Below are positions 1-17,706 of a stretch of 64,000 nt of DNA, piece by piece. The translations under genes were made by a program, and so were the position numbers. The notes under the pieces were generated by a model. The model did no database searches. It had not been told where the DNA came from and was given only the letters and a program-made list of their open reading frames with translations. This stretch comes from Amorphochlora amoebiformis (Eukaryota; Cercozoa; Chlorarachniophyceae), in contig BAAHQB010000272.1 of NCBI GenBank assembly GCA_054601695.1, positions 1 to 64,000 of the forward strand. Reading direction: 5' to 3'. The stretch's first letter is position 1; each line of letters starts with the position of its first letter.

Positions 1-49
1 TTTGTATGCATATAGGTTCGGCATATCTATTTGGAACGATTTCGTTCAG

Positions 50-7576
<7,527 letters not shown>

Positions 7577-8062
7577 TGAGATGAATGTATGTGATCTAGA
7601 TGATTCTAGTGATTAGGCAGCCGCAAGTTCTCTTGATCATCAGATATATCTGAGTATCGTCAGTTCGTACTCAATACGCTATGACTAGTATCCGCATTAT
7701 AAATTATTCCAACGGCTAACCTTGAACTAATTGAACGCCCGTCCTATCTATGTTACTCTAGTATTAACTAAACTAGTACCTAGAGAATACCTAGAATACT
7801 ATCTAGACTATGTGCTATCTAGACTATACCAGTGTCTCTAGAGTCTAGAAATATGGCTAGTAGGTCTAGAGGATATAGTTAGAGTAAGTTGATTCCAGAG
7901 ATACTACTAGACTAAGTATAGCTCAGATCTACTAGATTTAGGACATACTACGAGACAGTACTATATCTGTACACTATTCTGTAGTGATAGAAGTAGGAGA
8001 TTATACACATTAAGAATTTCAAGATTTTATATATATTTTCAATATAGTTACAACGCTTTTAC
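7577..8062. other. CTAG-rich intergenic spacer between convergent genes
   Basis: Unique sequence between the stop of the transposase (plus) and the stop of the next gene (minus). No open frame of note. The tetramer CTAG occurs about a dozen times between 7750 and 7950 alone, against under one expected by chance in that length. Similar composition recurs at 22555-22720 and 40780-41400. Confidence 0.7.
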
Positions 8063-8328
8063 CTAGTCTAGTAGATCATGGCTCCTTGTACGTTTTCTCT
8101 TTCTAGTATTTGACCTAGTTGACCCTCTCCGGCCTTCTGTTCTACACCATCGTTCAACGTCGTGTCGAGTTAGTTTACTTTTTTTTTCGCTGAGAAAGTG
8201 GCCAATATTCCAGTTATATTCAGCGAATATGTTGCCATTAATATCTTCAGCTTTTAGAATATACTCGACGCCGATCATTTTGCTACTCCAGTGAATCCGA
8301 ATAGGTCCATATGAGGGAGGTTTGCGAT
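8063..8328 (-). CDS. Terminal exon of the Gln-rich gene, basic C-terminus
   Basis: Acceptor TTTTTAG ending at 8329. The frame reads [20 protein letters not shown], then a mixed stretch, then [20 protein letters not shown] and a TAG stop. The Arg/Lys cluster resembles a nuclear localisation signal. Confidence 0.7.
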
Positions 8329-8389
8329 CTAAAAAGGATTACACATACTATGAAATCATAGCAATAGCAACCACATTAATTGCACAATA

Positions 8390-8427
<38 letters not shown>

Positions 8428-8974
8428 TATATATATATATATATACATATACATATTTATGTGTATACATGTACATGTACACATATATAAAGAGGGAGAC
8501 AAAGGATGTAGAAGGAGAGGGGTGGAAATGATGGAGATAGAGAGGGGGGGAGTGAGATGAAGAGAGAGAGAGGCGTAGGGAAATAGAAGCGAAAGAGAGA
8601 CGATTATATATTGGTAGAAATATACAGAAAATGAAGGAGGGTGTTTAAGAAAGTGAAGGGAAATATAGGTGAGAGGGAGAAGTAGAATGAGGAGAGGGAG
8701 AGGGAGAATGAGGAGAGGGAGAGGAGAGAGAGACGGAGATATATAGAGATAGACGGAGGTAGATAGAGAGATAAAGGGAAAATTGGAAATAGAGCGAGTT
8801 AAATAAAGAGATGGAGGAAAACAGAGAGGAGAGGAGAGGAGAGGAGAGGGGGGGAGATGAACGGAGAGAGAATGAGAGAGAGAGCCAGAGCAAGGGCGGA
8901 GGAGATAGCTACCACAACGGTGTATGCTATTGGGACGACAATTCAATATATATATATATATATATATATATGAT

Positions 8975-9065
<91 letters not shown>

Positions 9066-10034
9066 TAATATACATGTACACACACACATGTATGTATACA
9101 CAGGAAGGATAGAAAATAATATGTATATATATGTATATATATATATATATATAATACTTACATGTATATATATATATACATATATATGTATAACTATATA
9201 TATGTATATTATTTATCACCAAGCATAATGTCTTGCAACGGGAATATCAACACCGGGAATTTTGCGGTAGACAGACTCGCAATACGAACGTGTTCCGACA
9301 ATATTATCTGTTGTTACAAAATATTTATTATTTTATCAGAGTAGTTGTTTCAAACTCTATTGTTTTATTCAGAGTATGTTACGTGTTACGTACATCGCAA
9401 CACACGCCGATTCCATAAGCCGCTTTCACCTCGAATTCTTTGCGGAAATCCTCACGATGCTTTTTGTCCACAAGCATGGATTTTAAATCCAATTCTTCCA
9501 AAGTGTTCATGCTTCCTGCCTTCATTTTATCGTGACCTAAATCAAATGTAAGCAATGTAAGTAGCAGAAAATGTTGAAGTGGTAAAATATACCTATCCCA
9601 TGTGCTTTGAACACCATGCTCGGGCTACCTGAATCATCATAAAAAACAGCTCCGGGGGATCCAATTGGGAAGTTGCAGGGAAATCCTTTCGTGATTACTT
9701 TCTCTGGAATAACCTTCATATACATATATATATATGTTTATATATACATTTATATATAAAATAGCAAGATGGGTATCTATAATATGTTTATAATAATTAT
9801 ATTTCATCATACATCTATCCTTCTGATTTAGTGTACATGATTGTAAACGAGCAATATCATTTAGACGACGAGTGGGACAAAAATATATATTATATGTATA
9901 TGCATATGTAATCATAAACCTCCTATCTTAAAATGTACCTCCCACTGATTGTGTGTCTAAATTTTAAAAAGATAATATATATATATATATATGTATATGA
10001 ATGAAAACAGTAATATATATGATGTAAACACACG

Positions 10035-10079
<45 letters not shown>

Positions 10080-10388
10080 GTGTGTATAAATATACATACA
10101 TATATGTATATTTATGTGCGTATATAAATTCATAATGTTTCATGAATGAGCCAGATGAGATTTCCCTTAACATTCGTTATAAATAAACGGATCTCATCGA
10201 CCTATGGACTACCAATATCATCGACATCCCTGCGCTATCAATATACATATATGGACAATAACAACAAAGAAAATGTTGATATTGATTCTAATGATAATAA
10301 TAACATTTACATTTATAAATTATAAAGTAATAGTTCAAATAATAACATCCATATGAAAATAAAAGAACGGGTAATTATAATAAAAAAA

Positions 10389-10435
<47 letters not shown>

Positions 10436-10495
10436 TGTTTGTAACAATAATAAAACTGATGATAATGCTTATAAAATAATAATAGTAATAATAAT

Positions 10496-10527
<32 letters not shown>

Positions 10528-10654
10528 GAATAATAATATATATATATATATATATATATATTAATGATTGTAACCATAATAAAACTGATGATAATGCTTA
10601 TAAAATAATAATAGTAATAATAATAATATTAATAATAATAATAATAATAATAAT

Positions 10655-10700
<46 letters not shown>

Positions 10701-10749
10701 AATGATATTAATAATAATAAAAATAAATAAAAATAATAATAATATTAAA

Positions 10750-10782
<33 letters not shown>

Positions 10783-10853
10783 GGATATATGATATGTATA
10801 AATACACACACATATATATATATATATATGTATGTAAATATATGTATATATAC

Positions 10854-10914
<61 letters not shown>

Positions 10915-11466
10915 GTAAATACATTTCGCACTTCGAAACCGTTTTTTGTGAGAGATTGAGTCACACGAACAAGCCTATGAGCAGTCGCTGGAACATCAAC
11001 GAGATCTATGATGGCCAAATCCATTTCCCTGTCACATAAATCGTTAATGGTTAAAGAATTTATAATATTACGTGTAATTTTTCACGGTTCATTACGTACT
11101 TTGGTAGTTCCAGAGACGTACATGAACCATTAATCAACTGTGCATCATCATTTGTTGGTATCATATCGCGAAAAAAACCATGTACGACGGCAAAAGACCA
11201 CTTCAGTGACGAGTTGCGAATTCTCGATTCTTCGTATAGTTTTACAAGACTGAATTATTATGTTACTAAATCGGACCATTATATCTATAAGTTATTTAAG
11301 TTACATACCGATCAAGCACAGACTTAGCGCAGTTTTCGTTGTCTTCAACAGCGATAATTCGAAGATGAAAATAGTTTTTCCATCCATACTCAAGCGTCTT
11401 ATTCGAAAGCAGTTCTTTGATAATGCACCCACACCAATATGCTTCTCGACCAGATCCAATATTTGC

Positions 11467-11519
<53 letters not shown>

Positions 11520-11610
11520 TTAGGAAGCAGATCTTGAATCGAAGACTGTTGAGTCCCGTAAGGTATAGACAAAATCTATATAATATATACATGTATATAC
11601 ATATATATGA

Positions 11611-11666
<56 letters not shown>

Positions 11667-11688
11667 TGACACGCATACATACATATAC

Positions 11689-11761
<73 letters not shown>

Positions 11762-11762
11762 T

Positions 11763-11832
<70 letters not shown>

Positions 11833-11875
11833 AGCGAGAGAGATCGAGTGAGAGAGAGAGAGAGAGAAAGAGAAC

Positions 11876-11961
<86 letters not shown>

Positions 11962-12049
11962 CTAAGGAGAGAGAGATATAAATATGCATATATATATATA
12001 TATAGATAGAGTATGTATGTATGGAATAAAAAATATTTATATATATGTG

Positions 12050-12092
<43 letters not shown>

Positions 12093-12150
12093 TTATATAT
12101 ATATATATATATATGGATATGCATCTTACGATTATATATTAAAAAATTAC

Positions 12151-12192
<42 letters not shown>

Positions 12193-12460
12193 TATATTGG
12201 TATATGTGTACACACATATAAAAAATTATATATATATATATATTTATATATGTATAAATATGTATATATATATATATACATGTATGTTCTAGAATAGTAA
12301 CAATAATGGAATATATTCGTACTAATCCTACTAGCAGAAAGGGACTACAGTGAAAAGGACGAAGAGCCTGGCATCCACCAAGTCCATTGAATCGGGTATA
12401 CTTGTTTACATATACACATAAACACGCACATGTTTACACATATATTTGTATATATATTCA

Positions 12461-12518
<58 letters not shown>

Positions 12519-12544
12519 TATATATATATATATATATATATTAA

Positions 12545-12618
<74 letters not shown>

Positions 12619-13554
12619 CATATGTATATATATTACACAATTTACAAATTTTATATTTCGCTATTATGCTTTGACTCTAATATAATAATACATACGTACT
12701 GCATGTAACTTTAGCTCTTACTTGTACTGAGACTTAATTTGTCATTAACTTCATCCGGTTGTATCCTATCGTGTTTCACGATTTCAATGTTGTCCATATT
12801 TCCACTTAGAAAGTTGGCAAAATCGATAGCATCTACAAGGTTATAATTTCATATATGTAATTTTAATTACTCTGGATGAAGTTATATATTATATTTTGAA
12901 ATTCACCTTTGGTTTCACTGTGGACGATTCTACTGTTGTCATGTGTAAAAGATGAGTTTAGTTGTTTACATTCAACATGGGATTGAATTTGATGTTGAGG
13001 TTCTGATCGAGGTTGATGTTGAGTTTGCTGTTCGAGTTGGTGTTGAAGCTTGTAATCAATATGATTATCGAAACTTGGGATATTGGGTTGGCGGTGGGAT
13101 AGAGAATTTTGGTATTGTGGTTCGGGATGTCGAAAATGGAATTCGGATTGGGGTATGCGCTGATGTTGGGATTGGAGTTGAAGTCGGGGTTGAGACATCG
13201 AATTGCTTTCAGTTAGTGGTTCTAATTGTTGTTGTATAGGTTGAGATTCGACTTCGTTTCCGGAAACAGCTTGATTGTCATTTAGGTGTTCAAAATGGGA
13301 TACGTGTATGGATTGCTCAGGTGGCAGCTCTGAATTGAAATCGTTGTCAGATTGGCGTTCAGATTGAGTTCCGGGTTGGGTGTGGATATGGGGTTGGGAT
13401 TGGGATTGAACATGGAGATTGGGTTGATTTTGGATTGTAGTTTCACAGCTCCACCATTGTATTGTTATTACAATCGTTGGAAGGGTAGGTGTTTGTGTTG
13501 GAGTCGAAAGAAGGGTGGGAATACGATTCGGGATGGGAACAGCTTTACATATCT
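8063..13554 (-). CDS. Multi-exon gene with Gln-rich N-terminal region, unknown function
   Basis: Minus-strand exons in transcript order: 13554-12907, 12832-12722, about 12400-12349 (tentative), 11466-11309, 11249-11100, 11028-10923, 9713-9593, 9536-9390, 9307-9220, 8926-8913, 8328-8063. Phases agree at every join except around the tentative exon. The N-terminal part is about 215 residues rich in Gln, Ser, Pro, His and Asn. The middle has compact charged segments ([53 protein letters not shown]). The C-terminus is very basic ([21 protein letters not shown]) and could be a nuclear localisation signal. The middle has a faint likeness to the C-terminal helical part of RarA/MgsA-type AAA proteins, not enough to name it. 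The start codon lies upstream of 13554 and was not found. Confidence 0.6.
8490..8900. repeat. GA-rich (plus) / CT-rich (transcript) low-complexity tract
   Basis: Purine-rich on the plus strand with many GAGAGG units, inside the last intron of the Gln-rich gene, where it reads as CT-rich in the transcript. Not coding. Confidence 0.85.
8913..8926 (-). CDS. 14-nt microexon of the Gln-rich gene
   Basis: Acceptor CCCAATAG, exon CATACACCGTTGTG, donor GTAGCT. It enters in phase 2 and leaves in phase 1, exactly what is needed to connect the exon ending at 9220 to the terminal exon starting at 8328 (joined reading HYACIHRCDRKPP). Without it those two exons are out of frame. Confidence 0.5.
9220..9713 (-). 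CDS. Three exons of the Gln-rich gene (9713-9593, 9536-9390, 9307-9220)
   Basis: Read in transcript order: [20 protein letters not shown]..., the split Gly codon, [20 protein letters not shown]..., then [20 protein letters not shown].... The third exon joins best if the second ends at GTAC|GTAACA (9390). Short introns of 56 and 82 bp without microsatellites. Looks like a globular region with a Cys-containing turn ([13 protein letters not shown]); no family recognised. Confidence 0.7.
10431..10760. repeat. AAT trinucleotide tracts with a ~128-bp direct duplication
   Basis: The segment starting ATTAATGTTTGTAACAATAA at 10431 is repeated with a few changes at 10559. Both copies contain AAAACTGATGATAATGC and run into (AAT)n and (TA)n. 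Lies in the 1.2-kb intron between exons 10923 and 9713 of the Gln-rich gene. Confidence 0.85.
10923..11466 (-). CDS. Three consecutive exons of the Gln-rich gene (11466-11309, 11249-11100, 11028-10923)
   Basis: Donors are CG|GTATGT, AA|GTACGT and AAT|GTATTT. Split codons CG|T (Arg) and AA|G (Lys) preserve one frame across about 135 residues, which run from [14 protein letters not shown] to [10 protein letters not shown]. This is the best conserved-looking, globular part of the protein. The intron between the first two exons is only 59 bp and the second only 71 bp, and neither contains (TA)n, unlike most introns here. Confidence 0.75.
11795..11978. repeat. (GA)n microsatellite
   Basis: About 180 bp of nearly pure GA on the plus strand, flanked by TA and CA runs. 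It lies in an intron of the minus-strand gene, where it reads (CT)n. Confidence 0.95.
12349..12400 (-). CDS. Tentative exon of the Gln-rich gene
   Basis: Unique sequence between TA tracts. The minus frame [15 protein letters not shown] ends at a GT in phase 0, as the next exon requires, but the 5' phase is off by one against 12722-12832. The plus strand of the same piece also has an acceptor and a donor ([19 protein letters not shown]), so strand is uncertain. Confidence 0.35.
12722..12832 (-). CDS. Exon of the Gln-rich gene ([10 protein letters not shown])
   Basis: Acceptor TTGTAG, donor CAA|GTAAGA. Reads [18 protein letters not shown] and continues with [18 protein letters not shown]. Phase 1 in agrees with the preceding Gln-rich exon, and it leaves in phase 1. 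Confidence 0.7.
12907..13554 (-). CDS. Gln-rich exon of the unknown minus-strand gene
   Basis: The longest exon in the window outside the retrotransposon: 648 nt open in one frame, with an acceptor CTGTAG just above 13554 and a donor AAAG|GTGAAT at 12906. There is no internal Met until residue ~119, so a scan for Met-started frames sees only its second half. The sequence is dominated by QSQSQP, QHQ and QPRL-type segments with few hydrophobic residues, like disordered activation or aggregation-prone domains. The split codon G|AT joins it exactly to the next exon ([10 protein letters not shown]). Confidence 0.7.
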
Positions 13555-13948
13555 CTACAGTGTATATATATATATATGTGCATATATGTATATGTTAAAA
13601 AAAAAATAAAATGTGAAGATGTGTAAATATATGAATATATAAATACATGAAGATAAACATATACATAAATAATATCTACGTACGTGCCGTACTGTACGCA
13701 TGCATGTATGTATATATACACACACACAAATATATATATATATATATTTATATATATATGTATATGTATATAAATATATATATGCATTTATATATATATG
13801 TATATATATGTATGTATGTATGTACACGTAGTTTATATATATATATATATATATACACAATATATATACACATAGGTATATATGTATACACATATATATT
13901 ATATAGTATATATATATATACGATGCGCACATGGACAAGACTATAATG

Positions 13949-13986
<38 letters not shown>

Positions 13987-14029
13987 GATACGTTTCATAA
14001 ATACATACGCTCATATACATAATAGTATA

Positions 14030-14073
<44 letters not shown>

Positions 14074-14146
14074 TATATATATATATGTATACAAAATATG
14101 TATATATACACAGATATACACATATACACATATGTATGTTATTTAG

Positions 14147-14238
14147 GATGGAAGCCAGATTTTGGAAGATAGCCAAGATATGAGGTTTAATGACGAATTC
14201 GGAAGGGTACAGTACGAAGATAAACTATGTTGTTTTCT

Positions 14239-14274
<36 letters not shown>

Positions 14275-15882
14275 AATGTATGTGTACACATACATTTAGG
14301 TATGCTATGTGCAACATATATACATGTATACAAAATATGTAATCGACATATATAGATTTATTATACATATATATATATATATATGCATTATATACATGTA
14401 TACATATATATGCATACATATATATTTTTATATATATACATACATATACATATATATATGTATATATATTTATATGGAACATGTTTTGTAAATGATGGAC
14501 GCATTTTTATATTTTATATACATATGCATACTTATAAATATATATATATATATATTTTTATATATTTATATATATATATATATGTATATGATGGTTCTAA
14601 TGAATAAATATTATACATACTACACGCACAATACGTATGCATACGCATATATATATATACATATTTATATATATATATATAATATATTTTGTATATATAA
14701 AAATTAAATATTTATATTATATATATATAAACAGGTATATATAATATATGTATATTTATATATATATATATATATATGACAAACTTCTGATGAATAAAAT
14801 ATAACAGCGGGTCGATGAGGAAGAGAAATCGTGTGAATTTTCGGATCTCAAGAACCTACTTAAGTCTAAATTCACCAAAGGATCTATTAAACTCAAGAAA
14901 GATATTAAGGTTATCCTCCCTACCCCTCTCTCCCTCCCATTTCACAAACCTTTAGGTCTGTATCATGTAAACCTTAGCGATTGTAATAAAACATTTTTAC
15001 CATTCTTTTAAGTCAATTCAAAAAGAATTAGTTGAGATAATTTTTTTCCATACTTCTCACCATGTGTATACGTACGGTATGCTATATCATTCAGAAATCA
15101 AAGGATCATCTCATAATGATGCGAAAGAAAATGGCTGAGCTGGAGGTATGTTATATGCATATCTTTATATACATACATATTTACATGTATGACATGTATC
15201 TACACATACGTATATCACATGTATGTAAAAGCATTGCATTATATGCTACGTATATATACATAATATATAGATATATGTATGTATATATATATATATATAG
15301 ATATATAGTTATAGAGTAGTATATACAAACATATATATACATTCACACACCTATTATCATATGGTATATATTTATACATTACATGTATATTTGTATACGT
15401 ATATATATATATATATATACACACACACATATATATATATTATATACTCTGCTAGGCGGAGGTATTACAGGCTCGGTCTGAGATTTCTTCCGAGATTGCT
15501 ATCGTCAAGGAAAAGGTTGCCCATTGGAACAAAATTTCTCTTGATAAGTATTTATGTTTATCACCACTAGATATTTCGCATATTATGAAAATCAATATGT
15601 ATTCGTACATATATGTACATATATTTATCTGCATATCCAGATTAGCATGTGGATGTAGTATAAGTATAATATGGCATTTACAATATACAATGTTATATTA
15701 TATATGTGCACATGTGTACATACTTTTTGTACAGACTTGTTACAAACACACATATGGGTATAGATATTATACATGCTAAAACAGACATATATGTATATAC
15801 AATATATATATTATATACATGTGTTGGATACTATTTACATAGATTCATTTAAATACTTATTATAAATACAGGGAATACATGT

Positions 15883-15919
<37 letters not shown>

Positions 15920-16961
15920 GAAATATATATATATATATATATGCATGTATAGAAATATTTCTATATATATATATATACATATATATACATATATACATAT
16001 ATATTTGTAGTGTGTACATATGTGTGTATATATATGTTTTCATATTACCATACAAACATATACGTGGGGTATATATATATACGTACATCTCATATACATA
16101 TATATATATATATATGTATGAATGTAATAAAATCATATATATATATTATATTTGGTATGTATTGTGTAAAAAAATATGTATATTTACAGGAAGGCAGTCT
16201 GAAGAAGGCTCTGAAGAATTTCAAAGAGAAACAGGTATGTTGGTAACATGTTCATCCATACATTTGTATTATTACTTTCCCTATAATCATTTATGTGAAT
16301 ACATCTAATGGAATATGAATATATATGTATTGAATATATATGAATATATTATATAATATATATATTAATATATATATATATATATATACTGATTATATAT
16401 ATTTTAATTCTATGTGTCATTTTATTCTTACATTATAGTATGTGCCTTTTTTGCATACATATATACCTTTATATAAATTTTATAATATAATAAATGATTC
16501 ATTATAAATATATATATATGTATTTATATTATATATATATATATGCAAATATATATTATATATGCAATGTACAATATTTATTTTAATATTTAATGTATTT
16601 ATAAATATATACCGAAGAGTTCTACTAAATGACTTTTACATTATACAAATATATATATATATACCTAAATATATATACGTATGTTTGTGTTTGTATGTGT
16701 ATTATTGTCTAAGTAAAATACATATATTACAATATACATATATATATTTGTACATACATATATACATATGTATATATATGATACACATATGTCTATGTAT
16801 ATACATAAACGCATGTAAAATATATCTACATATATTTATATACATATATGCATATCAGTAGAAATATATATATATATATATATATATTTATGAATATTCC
16901 ATATACAAACTAGGAATTACAAACATACCATATATGCACACCCATATTGTGACATGTATAC

Positions 16962-17025
<64 letters not shown>

Positions 17026-17063
17026 AAACACATATACACACATATAAAAAAATAAAAAAAATA

Positions 17064-17108
<45 letters not shown>

Positions 17109-17257
17109 GTATATAATGCCGTGTGAGCTTGGCACATATTCCACATTTAGTGTATGTAAAATATTAATATTAATATTAGATATCAATCTACAAGTCTCTC
17201 AAGAGAATTTCGGCGAAGAAAAATGAACTTATAAAAGGTCTGCTAGCTGCCGATTAG
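14147..17257 (+). CDS. Coiled-coil protein gene, six exons, all introns phase 0
   Basis: Exons 14147-14206, 14808-14909, 15095-15145, 15456-15515, 16190-16234 and 17195-17257 (TAG stop). Every exon is a multiple of three. Together they encode 126 residues from [20 protein letters not shown] to [12 protein letters not shown]. The product is highly charged (Lys/Glu) with heptad-like spacing of Leu, Ile and Met ([43 protein letters not shown]). A long coiled coil is likely; partner and place in the cell are unknown. The donor after IVKEK is GTTGCC, weak. The alternative donor 24 nt further on breaks the phase. A start codon may lie upstream of 14147 or be the ATG at 14180. The copia element begins 35 bp after the stop. 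Confidence 0.65.
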
Positions 17258-17292
17258 GGTAGTGGCCATCATAGATTCATAATATCCAGAAC

Positions 17293-17469
17293 TGTCAGTG
17301 AGGGATGAATGTGAAGACAGAATGACGAGACCGCCGACAAATTAGGTTTTACCGAATTAGTCATATGAGCGGAAGAACAGCTCATTAGTTTAAGTTACCG
17401 CTCACGCATCGGCAAGTTACTACGTAATCATAGACAGATCTCATCTGCATCACCGCCCACTACGTAATA
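17293..17469 (+). repeat. 5' LTR of the copia element
   Basis: 177 bp starting TGTCAGTGAGGGATG. Differs from the 3' LTR only in GAACAGCTCA versus GAACAGTTCA and CCCACTACG versus CCCACCACG. The next bases, GGTAATGAGC, faintly resemble an initiator-Met tRNA primer binding site (TGGTA...AGC), and it would overlap the gag start codon. Confidence 0.9.
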
Positions 17470-17473
17470 GGTA

Positions 17474-17706
17474 ATGAGCACTCCCGCTTCCGCCGCAAGC
17501 GAACCAACCGCTGCTACCCATGCCGTCATGACCCGCTCTGGTCGTGTGGTCACGGGTACGCAAGCCAAGACTAGGGCGACAGCGGAGGAGAAGAAACAAG
17601 AGGAAACCCTCCGTCTGCTGAAAGCAAGATGGCCCAACACCAAGATTAATGTCCACGAGGACGGACACGTGTCATCTGACAATGGCTCTGTGTCGTGGAC
17701 GACTTG
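17474..17706 (+). pseudogene. Gag N-terminal remnant of the copia element
   Basis: An open frame of 77 codons starting MSTPASAASEPTAATHAVMT, four bases after the LTR. It is far shorter than a usual copia gag ahead of the zinc knuckle and is in a different frame from the pol reading frame that follows, so part of gag is deleted or frameshifted. Confidence 0.6.
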
